64,000 bases of DNA, taken from contig OZ025216.1 in the NCBI GenBank assembly GCA_964019055.1, positions 12,546,414-12,610,413 on the forward strand, written 5' to 3'. Below the pieces are notes generated by a model. The model had not been told where the DNA came from. It ran no database searches and was given only the letters and a program-made list of their open reading frames with translations. How positions within the stretch are numbered: the first letter of the stretch is position 1; every line of letters begins with the position of its first letter. This stretch comes from Anthopleura xanthogrammica (taxonomy: Eukaryota; Cnidaria; Anthozoa; Actiniaria; Actiniidae). Shown here in pieces: positions 17,744 through 30,000 of the stretch. Both the position numbers and the translations under genes were made by a program.

Positions 17744-17994
17744 AAGTCCGATTTACACGGTACAACTTTTGCTTACAACTGTCGCATGCAATCAGCCTAC
17801 GCCACGCTAACAACAAGAATTGCGTCGTGTAAATCAACCCTACAACTTGCTACAACTTTTTTCTTGTCGTACACAACAGTTGTGAGCAAGTTGTAGGGTT
17901 GATTTACACGACGCAATTCATGTTCTAAGCATGGCACAAGTAGTCTAGATTGCATGCGACAGTTGTAAGCAAGATGTAACGTGTAAATCGGCCT
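17744..17994. mobile_element. TA-flanked foldback MITE
   Basis: The outer arms are AAGTCCGATTTACACGGTAC and a right arm ending CGTGTAAATCGGCCT, each bordered by TA. A second internal palindrome (GTGTAAATCAACCCTACAAC and its complement) means almost the whole element folds on itself. Confidence 0.85.
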
Positions 17995-18107
17995 TAACAT
18001 AGATCCACTGAAGTCTTAATGGAGCGAAAAACAATTGAGTTATCTTGTCTAGTAGTAGAAGATAAAGTTTGGTGGTAATATCTTAGACAATAGTTTCTTC
18101 AACTTAC

Positions 18108-18175
18108 CTTCCTTCTTGAGATCAACTTTCTTGACAGTGATGAATACTTAACAGTCCTGCATAGCAAAATAGATT
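18108..18175 (-). promoter_or_regulatory. Candidate 5' UTR exon of the lectin gene
   Basis: On the minus strand a good donor (AAG/GTAAGTTG) ends a purine-rich stretch without an ORF. A strong acceptor (CTCTCAGTTTCAG) sits just before the lectin start codon at 17122. The two together suggest a non-coding first exon here. The upstream edge of the exon is not determined. Confidence 0.3.
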
Positions 18176-19320
18176 TTCATTAACCACCCGGCAAGGTGTT
18201 TCCATGACATTGCATACGCACGTTTCCTTTTTCAAAACTTTGTTTTTCCCCGACAATGTCATAGGAACACTACTGGTAATTGACGACAGTTTCGTTTTAA
18301 GTTTTGGAAGAGGGTCGACACGGTTTTGAATTTTGCCATTATTGGGAGGAACACGAATTTTAAAGTGACTTTATTTCAATGGTCAAATAAAGTTCATTTA
18401 ATTCCGTTTTTTGGTTAGTTTAATGCAGCGTAGATGTTGAAGAAATAAAAAACTACCTGCTGTGCTTGGGTACGACAGTAAAGCATACTGCTGGTTTTGT
18501 CAGAATAAGAGAGAAAGCCGGTTCTGAGAAGCATGACGTGTGGCGGATTGCTTCTAAACACTTCTAGATTGTTCTGCCAAATAATCCTCAATCTACACAC
18601 GGCACAAGCTTGTTTTATTTAATTTTTCTTTAATTTGAACATCGAATCGGTTCTCTTGGAGAAGAACGACGAAAGCGTCCGCAAGCAATGTGTGAAAATT
18701 AAATCAGAAATGAAAATATATAACAGTTGTTTGTAAAGAATCTGCTTACATCTTCTGGATGGATCAGCGACAGGTGCAACACATCCCAAGTCCTTATTGT
18801 TTCTTAAATAAAGGTTTTTTAGTTCACAATTTATTAGTGAATCGCATTGAAAAAAAAAACCCCGAGTTGTATAGACCCCTTTCAAGATCCTTTCATGTGA
18901 CACAAACAGGAGAACGAAAAGAAATCATATTCTTCTCGATGGAACTGAACTTGGGCCATTTTGCGCCAGTTTCCTGTTTGCCTCCCATACAAGATATTTT
19001 TGAAAAAGGGATGTCTGAATGGAAGGAATGGAAGATTTGAGGATATTTAAAATAATGAATTTATTGGATGAAAGCACAAAGTTTGCAATTGTACTCAAAC
19101 AATATACTCAGTGAGATCACAGGATGTCTAACGAACACAAGTTCATTAAGATGAAGCTATTCATCGTACTTCATTAATGATTCCTTTACATAACCGAAAT
19201 TGAACCAAAACATTCAACAAATTGTAATTTAAAGATTTTGAATCTATTTTAAATAAGCTTTTTTGATAAACTGAACGAAGGTTCGTAATACAAAGAATTT
19301 CACGGTAAAAGAAATTATTT

Positions 19321-20127
19321 TTTTAATAAGAAAACTAAAGAAACGAAATTTTGCTGACGTTTCGTGGTCAACATGACCACATTATCAAAGCGAAATGTAA
19401 ATGCGAAGGTACAGATGTAGACTAATAAAGAGATTCAAAACAATTTCAAGAAATTAAAATATCCTATGAAGTTAATCAACGCTACATTAGCCAATGCTAA
19501 TGATGAAAGAACAACTCTACACATCTCAGTTCCATTCAAGACCCAAAAGTCAGCTGACATACTCCGAAAACAATTACATGTTTTGAGTAATAAAATTGGT
19601 GTCAATCTACAACCTGCCTTCAAGAGCCGAAAGATCGCTGACGCTCTACGCATCCGAGAAATTAAGCCAAAAATTGTCAACCGACAATGCCTGGTGTATA
19701 AGTATAAATGTGATCTGTGCGATGCAGAGTACATCGGATACACGAAGCGTCATCTTCACTTGAGGATCGATGAACACTCGCGTGACTCATCCTCGATCGC
19801 CAAACATCTTAAGGACACGCATGGTCGAATGACTAACACGGACATTCATAATAGCTTTACTGTTATGAAAAAATGCCAAAGTGAAAGAGACTGTAGAATT
19901 TATGAGATGTTATTCATCCGTAAATTTAAGCCTAATTTAAACATCCAATCAGACTCCATCAAGGCTAAACTCTTTACTTAGCTGTTTTCGTTTCTTTTGT
20001 TCTATTGTTTTGAATCTCTTTATTAGTCTACATCTGTACCTTCGCATTTACATTTCGCTTTGATAATGTGGTCATGTTGACCACGAAACGTCAGCAAAAT
20101 TTCGTTTCTTTAGTTTTCTTATTAAAA
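19321..20127 (+). mobile_element. Short Penelope-like element with inverted ends
   Basis: Inverted repeats of 124 bp, near-perfect by eye, lie at 19321-19444 and 20004-20127 and flank a GIY-YIG ORF. The element is bordered by the direct repeat AGAAATTATTT (19310-19320 and 20128-20138), as expected of a target-site duplication. Penelope-like elements encode a reverse transcriptase followed by GIY-YIG and often have terminal repeats in direct or inverted order. Here the reverse transcriptase is absent. Each end has a hairpin (GTGGTCA/TGACCAC) followed by GAAACGTC, which recalls the hammerhead ribozymes of Penelope terminal repeats, but the CUGANGA part is not intact. Confidence 0.85.
19466..19981 (+). 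CDS. GIY-YIG endonuclease domain of a Penelope-like element
   Basis: The ORF is 171 codons, ending in TAG. The core CLVYKYKCDLCDAEYIGYT gives the YIG half of GIY-YIG, with CxxC just before it as in Penelope-like endonucleases. KRHLHLRIDEH follows with the conserved arginine and histidine. The catalytic glutamate could be in CRIYEMLFIRKFKPNLN, typical of the domain's end. The N-terminal 60 residues may be the tail of the reverse transcriptase-endonuclease linker, so the ORF is a 5'-truncated remnant. No frameshift is seen inside. It would nick target DNA for insertion if expressed with a reverse transcriptase from elsewhere. Confidence 0.85.
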   Translation: MKLINATLANANDERTTLHISVPFKTQKSADILRKQLHVLSNKIGVNLQPAFKSRKIADALRIREIKPKIVNRQCLVYKYKCDLCDAEYIGYTKRHLHLRIDEHSRDSSSIAKHLKDTHGRMTNTDIHNSFTVMKKCQSERDCRIYEMLFIRKFKPNLNIQSDSIKAKLFT

Positions 20128-20776
20128 AGAAATTATTTTCATAAAAAAAGCTTGGGTAGATTAGAGGCTGATGCGAATGAAAACAAAAAAAATATTCCAA
20201 GTGAATATTCTTTCTTCTTTTTTAAGAAAAGTTTGTCTAGATAAGATACCGATGTGAATGAAAGTAATATTCCAAGAAAATAAAACACATTCTACCATCT
20301 ATTTTTCTTTCATTATGATTACCCATATTTTATTATTTCATATATCCATAATAAAGTTAACAAAAAATAATACATCTATAAAACCCTTATTTTTTAGAAA
20401 TCATTCAGTTTGAATATCAAACGATTTTTGTTTTTGTTACAGCTTGTTATTCGTATTCATTGTTCCAAGACTCCCTCTTGAACCGTGTTTGAAACTCTCT
20501 CATGAAAAACTAGAAAACAATGCCTTGTAGTACTGACCCTTGAGGACATATATGTTCTTAGTTGTTTGTGGTTTAAAATTCTAATGGGAAAACTGCTGCT
20601 ATGATGTTCGGTTCGCTTTGATCGTCTAAGTTGGAAGCTTCACTACACGCATGACACACACACGGATAATCACGCACCATTCACGAAGTCTAGCGCACTA
20701 GAGTACTCATGCTTCACCTCATGCATAATAATATAACGCACACCCACACATCAATACGAAACATGTTGATTTTTTA

Positions 20777-20938
20777 AAGCCTTGTTTTCACTTGTAACCG
20801 GGATCGGAATCGGACGTGCGTCGGAAGCGCGTCGGAAGCGGAGTCGGAAGCGCGTCGGAAGCGGAATCGGAAGGATCGGAAGGTTTTCTTTGCAGGAACT
20901 GCTTCCGAATCCAATTCCGTCGCAAATGAAAACCAGGT
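20777..20938. mobile_element. TA-flanked MITE with GGAAGC repeats
   Basis: The left arm AAGCCTTGTTTTCACTTG and the right arm CAAATGAAAACCAGGT are inverted repeats bordered by TA. The centre carries GTCGGAAGC tandem units. Confidence 0.75.
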
Positions 20939-21091
20939 TATTGCCAAGTAAAACGCACGCTCTTGCAAACACACACACACAGAACACTCATTCGATAGCG
21001 CACTGTTTTTTTCTCTCTCAGTTGATGGAAGAATGATCTAACCCATGTTACTATGATAAATAAAGGAAGGAGAAGATATCAAGTGGAAGGA

Positions 21092-24000
21092 TCACTCATC
21101 CCCCTGCCAAGTAAACGGCGCCGAAGATGAATATTATCGGACTGAAAGATAAACACAGAGAAAAAAGAATGAGATGACAAAAGACATGGCCGCCATGTTG
21201 GTGGTATCGGCGATGGAATCATTTGTTAAATATCACCAACATGGCTGCGATGACACAATGTGCAAACGAAGAATGAGATGATAAAAGACACGCTGGTTGA
21301 TACAATTTTGTTTAAGCGAACCAACATGGCGGCTATGACCGTTACCTCGTATCCAGCTTCATCTGCGCTAAAAGACCCGAGATCTTTTTTAGTCTCAAAT
21401 TCAGCTACAGCATCAGCTTGAGCTTGAAGGGCTATGAGATCCTCGTGCTCCGACAACGAGCCGGTGCGCGGACGATATCGTATCGTCATGTCATCGTCGT
21501 CGTATTCGTCTTCGGAAATGCTTCGGAACATATGTCGGGCTTCGGGAGCGCTGGAGCTGAGCTCTACGTCTGAATCATCATGAGGAATCCAGTCCTCGTA
21601 GGATAAACTCCTTAGAGGGGGATCAATACGAGAGATCTTTTCAGCAAGATCAGTGAACGTCTGGCCACTTTTATGGGAATGGGATCCCTAGATAAGAAAA
21701 ACTTGTATCAGAAACTAGTACTAAGGTAGTAGACTGTAGTGGATCTTTATCATGCAGTGAACATTACAAAGAACGGACATGGATGGACAGACGATGAACA
21801 AACAGCCAAACACACAGGGAAAAAAGAAACAAAACAACCAAACATACAGATAGAAAAGTCAGACAAACGGATAAAGGAACAAATAAATGACGAATACACA
21901 AGCACGGATACAGACTAGACAGAGACAAGATAGTATGAAGTAAGAGAGGACATCTCCTATACATAGGTCTATCCCCATGAAAATTATTTGAAAATCAATT
22001 TTCAGCTCCGCGCGCAGCCTTAACTGAATCAGGAATTCCATGATAAAATATTTTAGGCTCCGCGCGGAGCTAAAAATGGATTTTCAAATAATTATCATAG
22101 GGCACGGAGATATGCTCTCTTACTTCATACTCTATTGACAGAGTCAATCATACAAACACAACCATCACTGACACGACACAAATCAGACAACCGGAAAAGT
22201 CATAGCAAAGGTCTGGTTACCTTGTCAGGATTCTGGTTAGCATAGATGTGTGATCTACTGATCTGCTCCCGTAGGATTTCTGGTAAGCGATTAGACTTGC
22301 TCCATTCACCGAATAAAGTCCTGCCATGTTGGAAGCCTACCTCCTATTTCCATTACACAAAAACGAAGCGATGAGGAAAAATGAGAAAGTAAAATAAAGG
22401 GAAAAGAAAAGAAGAGGGAACGAAAGAAATGGCAAACATCAAACATAGCAATATATGGGCGGGAGGGGGGGGGGGGGGGGGGAGAAGAAGAATAAACAGT
22501 CTTCACACTTACCACTATCTCGTCAAATCGTCCGAATTCTAATGTCTTAAACCTGTCAAAGATAAACTGTTTGTCAGATGCATCGTTTTCAATAAAGGGA
22601 CGGACGATATGCCATGCCACATTCACTATACAGCTGATGTTATACCAACCTGTCGATAGGAGGTCGTATGTACTCGCAGTAGCTACTTATCTTCACCTCC
22701 TCCAGCTGCTGAACACACGAGACGTACGCGAGACGGGATTGAATCTCAGCCATGTCAGGGATCTAGAATTACATCACACGTAAGACTTAAAATGTGAAAA
22801 CCGCACGAAAAAAACTTCTTTGATAAACTTTAAAATGACTGGGGAGGGAACTGACAGGGAGAAAAGGGGAAAAGAGCTACAACACTAGTGGTGGGAATGA
22901 ACGATCAAACGAACGAGATAACAAAAGAAAGAAAACAAAGGAAAGAGCGAAAGAGTGAAAGAAAGAAGATGGGAAACGAGGGAGGACATGTAGTGGGAGG
23001 GGGCAGGGTGCAAGAAAGAGAGGAAGGGAGATAAAACAAAGTAGGAAACAGGCAAGTGAGAGTAAAAGGAAAGATTGCACTAACCCTGACAGTTTCTGAG
23101 AAGGGATTCCATCGGTTCCACAGCAGCCACCATCCCGATAAATGATCACCGTAATTCATGAGTTCGCCATGGTCTTCTGATCCCACATCAATAGCAATAA
23201 TCGTCTGAGCTCCCATCTTCTTCATCACATCAGCTGAAAATTAACCATATATTAACAGATGATGCCTGGTAAACTATTGACACATCCACCGTCAAACACC
23301 AGGTGGCCATCCTTAGGGTCTTTTAGACGCGGGTAGAGGGAGAGAGGGAGGTAGGGAGGGAGTGGAGAGAGGGGGAGACGATACCTGGTAAATTATTGAC
23401 ACATCCACCGTTAAACACCAGGTGGCTATATTTAGGGCCACTCAGACGGAGGTAGGGAGGGAGAGAGAGAGAGAGAGGTGCCTTGGGAGACGATACCTGG
23501 TAAATTATTGACACATCCACCGTCAAACACCAGGTGGCTATATTTAGGGCCACTCAGACGGAGGTAGGGAGGGAGAGAGAGAGAGAGGTGCCTTGGGAGA
23601 CGATACCTGGTAAATTATTGACATATCCACCGTCCAGCAGCAGATGGCCATCTTTAGGGTCACAAAGAGGAGGCAGATAACCAGAGAGAGACATACTAGC
23701 ACGAACATACCGCCATAGTGAACCTGTGGATCAATAGAAATAATACCATTACTGATGAGTAAATAGGGATCATGATAGAGCAGATTTCGTATGAGTGTGA
23801 AAAGTCATGGAACTCGGCATGGTTACGGCGCCAAATGTCCCGCAATATTTTCATACGCGGCACGGCACTGGCACAGTCACGGCAAGGCGCGGTCCGTGCC
23901 ATAAGTTTTTCATAATCATACGAAAACTGTTCTATAACAAATAGACAACCTCTAGTTTGCGCAAATCTCATAATCGGTCTGCACACAGATAATTTTGATA

Positions 24001-27000
24001 GCACGATGGCAGCGCAAGAGATACTAGTGATTCGTGCACCATCCATATTCTCTATAAGCCAATCGGAGTGCAGGGACATCTTGTTATAACTATGTTCCAA
24101 TATATGTCCAGTGAAGGTATACGTACCATCGGTGTGTACTCTCATTCTTGATGCTGTGATATCAGTAGTTATACAGAAGTATGGTAACAGCAAGTCCTGG
24201 AATGGAAAAAAAAGAAACCTTCTATGAATGAGGTCAGTGACATGGCTCAGGGTACGGTCCGTACGAGATCATCATAAGGTAGTATTTCTCAATAAAGTAA
24301 GCTGTGAGGGAAAATGTCCTGGTGCATGGACCTCAATCATAATGTTACAATTTCATTGTCTGGAAACACAAAGTTTCCCAGGGTTGGGTTCCCAAGGAAT
24401 GCCATGAAAACAATTTGATTGTCTTCCATTTAAACCTAGTTTGTCGCGATGGAAAATTGTTTCGACTCGAGAAAAACTTATAACATCCAGTTATGTGGTA
24501 TATTGTACCTCGATTTGTCTTTCACCGAATGAACTCCTGATACTTGCATTGAATCCGTTACCTAAGATTAAAGACAAATATAATTTAGACAATGTATAGC
24601 AGTACCGACGATCCAATCTCCAAATGTTTCCCAACCATAACAGGTTCATACCTGAGAACATTGATGTGAATGGGTAGGTGAGGTCGAGTATTTGAGTGAA
24701 TACAGACGTCATATCCTGTGAAGACCAACAACAAAAGGGGAAGGGTTAGTTAGTTTGTTAGAGATTTCCGAACTGAAAGAAAGAGAACAGAAGTACAAAA
24801 GACGTGGCCGCCATGTTGGTTGATATGACAAAACAAAGTCCAAAACCAAGCAAGCAAGGAATAAGCAAACAAACAATCTAATAAGAAAGAAAACAGACAA
24901 GCCAGCAAACAAGCGTGCGGCCAACCAAGAAAACCAACAAGTTATCAAGAAAGCAAACAGAAAAGCCAGCAAACAAGCGTGCGGCCAACCAAGAAAACAA
25001 ACAAGCAAGGAAACAAACAGACAACAGACAAGCAAGTTGTGAACATTGCATATTGTTCAGTCCATATCAATGTCAATTGTATTCACTATTTCTGTGTTCA
25101 CAACCTTCAATATATTATAATAGACAAAAATAAGATTTTTGTGCAGTTTGCTATTCTATGTTCTTACCCATGACCACTCGCGCACTTTTTGACACATTTT
25201 GGACACATCACCATATTCAGCTAATGCCGCTCCTACAAAAGACCCCATACTAGTGCCTGCTACCATGTCCACGGGAATGCCTTGAAACATAATATAAACG
25301 ATTTCAGTTGGTTGAGCATTGCCCGGGTCTGTTGTGTGGTAGGCCAATCATAGGTTCATGGTCCGGGCAGACCAACACTCAGGGTCTTACAATAACAGAG
25401 AAGAAAGTACAGACTTTGAAGTGGCTTTGATGACCACTTTAAATGGCGGTCCTGTCTCTTCACACTTCATCATTATTAACCAATATCAACTGATCAAACT
25501 ATAGCAAGTTATGATAACCCACCTGCTTCTTCTAAAGCCTTGATTACACCTACATGTGACAGGCCCCTAGAATATCAAATTTAACATACAAAGACATATC
25601 AGGGAAAGAATTACAAACAAGGTTGGCTAGCTGTATTTTTCCACTTGTACGGGAAAAAAAGGGAGTTAGGCATAAGAGAAATAGAAGAACTAGGGAGGGA
25701 ACGAGTAAGTAGAGAAGAAAAGGGATGGGAAGGGATTTAGGGAGTGGTTCTTTCTCTTTCATTTCCGTTATTCTTTTAGTCATCCTCCGCACCAAAGAAC
25801 CGTGCACTACTATACCTGGCTCCTCCTCCTCCCAAAACGAGACCAATTGACGTCCCAGTCAGACGACGAGCAAGGCGAGAGAAGTCGGACATCCTACAAA
25901 CAAAAACATTATTATAGTCAAGCCCAACAGTAACTCCCAAAAAAATCATCAAGTTATGATCAGACAATAGTACCCTTCACAGTTCCTTGCGCCATCTTGA
26001 AAGGTAGCCATGTCTCGCCTCGATGTAAAGGCACGGCTACCTTTCAAGATGGCACAGGGAACTGTGAAGGGGACTATTATAGCTTCGAAGAAGAACTGAA
26101 AGTTGACACACACAAGCGGGAAGCTAAGAAAATATTCTGAGCCCCAGATGGGAATCGAACCATCAATCCAACTCTAGTTTCCTTACCTTACTGGGGTTTG
26201 ATAAGCTGCAGGATTTCTTGCATACTAAACACATAAGAAAAACATACTTCAGCAAATTGATTTTCATTCTGCAGCGTACTGCAAATCCTAAGCTCACGAA
26301 ACCCGACGCACACTACTTCCAGTATGCTACAAAGTGTCATATGATGTAATAACTAAACTCACCCGATCAGATAGGAAGCGCTTACTGAATATTTTCTTTG
26401 GACATCGAACCTAAAAATGATCAATAATTCATGTTTTGAAAATCAGAAGTTCAATCAGCTTTCGTATTTGAAAGAAAAGGCAGACAGAGTGCTGGGTCGT
26501 GGTTAGTCTTCTATGCCACTTCTGTTGCGCGGGTTGTCACGCAGACAGCGTTGCGTGACGACAATAACGCGACTGGGTAGGAGACTAGATCCCGGTCACA
26601 TGTAGAGCTTTTCGCGCAAGAAACGCAATAAAACTATCATTAGATTCAGCATGTGAACAGCTTGACGTCAAACTCTGGCCTTAGAGCTCTGTGAACTTAC
26701 GTGTGTATGCGCTGATATCCATCCCCGGGCATTTAACCACTGTACGGTACCCGATATCCGGTGTTGACTATCCACCTCACGATGAAGGAGAATCAGTTCC
26801 TTTTGCGCTCGTACTTGAATACTTTCGAGCTGAAGTTCAAGCTGGAAAAAACAATTCATGATAATTAAATTGTGATGGACGATATTATTCCTAACTCTAA
26901 AGTATTCATGTGATTGAAAACATAAGTTGGAATCATTAATCATCATATCCATTTTTTGCAGGTTTTCTTTTTTGATGATTTACCTGTCCGACTGCTGGGT

Positions 27001-30000
27001 TTTCGTCTGCTAATCCAACGATCAGTATACAGTCAGCCTGTGAAAGGATAACCGATTGATGTAGTGAGTATCTTGTTATTATGAACTGGGAGTACTGAAG
27101 ATGGGGTACAGACAATGAGAGAAAAATTGAACTAGACTTGACTAGACTTGAATCATGAGTGCAATACTGCAGTTTATCGTATAACCGTACGGCTCTGCTC
27201 GCGCGCTCTAGTAAAACCTTTGGAAAAAGTCTCGTGATGGGGGCCGGACGGGTTGACGTGAGCGGGCCGGAAAAACCCGTCCGGCCCTACACCTGGTGGT
27301 GTAAAGAAAATATCTATACCAACCTGTCTTATGCATCTCTTAGTCCATGCTGACATGTAAGAATCTGCTTGATACAACACCATACGATGAAGATCTTCTT
27401 GTTGTCCCAGCCAGCTTACAAGACGGTATTCATTCATACTAAAAACGAAATATCGCAAAATAATATCATCAATCACTTTGAAATATAAACTAATGTACAG
27501 TAGTTATCTCATTGCGAGTGGAATACATGCAATCAGAATACTAGCTAGCTTGAGCGCTGGTCTTAAGAATGAATAGATTTGGTATGCATTGAAAAACAGT
27601 GCACAGTACGACTACGGTACGGAGTGAAAACCAATCAAAGAGCTTAAGATTACTATTAATCCAATCAAAATGCTCAGAAAAGGCACCAGCACGCACGGCA
27701 CGGCACGGTGCATCTTTAGCTCATAGGTTTTTCACAGCCATACGAATTCTGCTCTATATGTGTGTCTAAATACAGGTCTATACAGTAAGCAGTTGTAAGG
27801 AGTTTACCTGTCGAGTGCAGAACTACCCAAGTTACTTCGTACAAAGTTACTGGTTAACAACAAAGTGGTACCTGGATAAGATAGGATAAAAACATGGGTT
27901 AAACAACATATAGAATTTTAACACTATAGTTACTATTGCTAGGTGATATCGATATGATATTTCTTTAGACTTATTTTCTTTAGAAATAGATTCACTTGCA
28001 ATGACCTTTGTTATTTGAACCACTTACCTATGTTATTTAAAGCCAGACTTAATTCAAAGCTAAAGTTAGGGAGAGGTACGTTTGTAGAGGCGGGAATGAG
28101 TGCAACTGTTCCTAGATTTGACCCGCCAAAGATCTGATTGTCTACTGGACGATGGTTCTCTAATGACAAGGAAAAAGAAAAATGATGTTAAGGTTACTTG
28201 TTTAGATCGATGTGTCGTAAAGAAAAGAAAAGAGCGCTTGAAAAATGTACAATACCGCAACTCTCAAATACTTGAACTGCGACTATCAAATGATGCGAGG
28301 GCAGGGGAAGTTGATGAGGGAGCAGATGCTGCATGTAAGTACTCACAACCAAATTGAATCTGGTCTAACCAACACTCCACTGTTTTTATCACATAAATTA
28401 AGGCAAAGAAGACGAATGAGGGATAGGAGGGTGGGGTGTACTCTACATTCCACACTGGACCTGTTCCAACCAACAATCTGCTATCTATGTAACAAGTTGT
28501 CTGGATCATGTAGCAGTGAAATAGAGTCATTACCTAAGAGAGCTTCTGTTCGTGCCGCTCCACGTCTGTACTGACCAAGTAATCTCTCACCCAACAAGTG
28601 AATCAGACGAGACACAACCTGTTGAAAACACGATGCCAAATGCAGTTAGAGTGGTTCTTTTTAATCTTAGAGAAAACAACCTACGCAACTTACAAGGTAC
28701 AGCGCAAATTTTGTAAGACATTAAAAAAGAATAGAAAAGGAAAGGAATGGAAACAACAAAGCTCACGATACGGACGGACGTGACATAACATGACCGTTAG
28801 ACAAGGAGTGGACCAAGTAAAGGTGGGTATAAAATAGTTTGCTTACATGTGGATGCTGTCGCTTGATTGTGTTCAATAGTCCATCAGGTAACACTGCGAT
28901 CTCAGTATCTCTGGAAAGAAGGAAAATGCGACAACTGAGCCTATTTCTGTCATCATCATCATAATTTGCCATAAGATTCATCATCATCATCATCATGCAC
29001 CCAACACTGACCAAAGTCATCATCATCAGGATCATCATCATGCACTACCACCATGGACCATCAAAGTCATAATTATCATCTTTATCATCCTCATAGTTAA
29101 CATAGCCAACACGACCATAATCATGGTTATCACCATCATCATCATGTACCACCATCAAAGTTATAATTATCATCTTTATCATCATAGTTAACATAGCCAA
29201 CACGACTATAATCATGGTTATCATCATCATCATCATGTACCACCATCAAAGTCATAATTATCATCTTTATCATCATAGTCAACATAGCCAACACGACCAT
29301 AATCATGGTTATCATCATCATCATCATGTACCACCATCAAAGTCATAATTATCATCTTTATCATCATAGTCAACATAGCCAACACGACCATAATCATGGT
29401 TATCATCATCATCATGATGTACCACCATCAAAGTCATAATTATCATCTTTATCATCATAGTTAACATAGCCAACACGACCATAATCATGGTTATCATCAT
29501 CATTCACAATCCTTATCAAAAACTTCCCATCGGTATCTCTTACCTGATAGCATGAACAGTGGTCGCTCTAGGAGCTTGAGTTAAGACTTCCACCTAAACA
29601 AGAGAAAACAAGACATATTATAAAACGACCACATGCACCGTTGCCTAGGTAACATGTCTTTTCTTAAGAAGACAAACAATGAATTGGACACGAAATTTTA
29701 ACAAAAGTAAATAAAGAAGAATCCCCACCAGGCCAATGATTTCTCCTCGACCAGCTTCACTGACTAATTCTTTTTTCCCATCTTCTAATTTTACTACCGA
29801 TCGTAGACGCCCGTTTAGTACAATGTAGATACTCTTAGACATCTCATCTTGTCTAGATGAAAACACAAAAAAAAATCTGGGTGAGCAGATGTTATAGACC
29901 ACCATTTATCATCGCCATCACCAACACTGGCACAATCATACACAATCCGCAATAACTGCGCTATTACCATCATCGTTCTTGCATCATCAACACATCATCA

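Noticed and set aside
29045..29415. Met/Asp/Tyr-rich minus-strand ORFs
   Set aside because: They are translations of the 91-bp minisatellite in a PNPLA6/7 intron.
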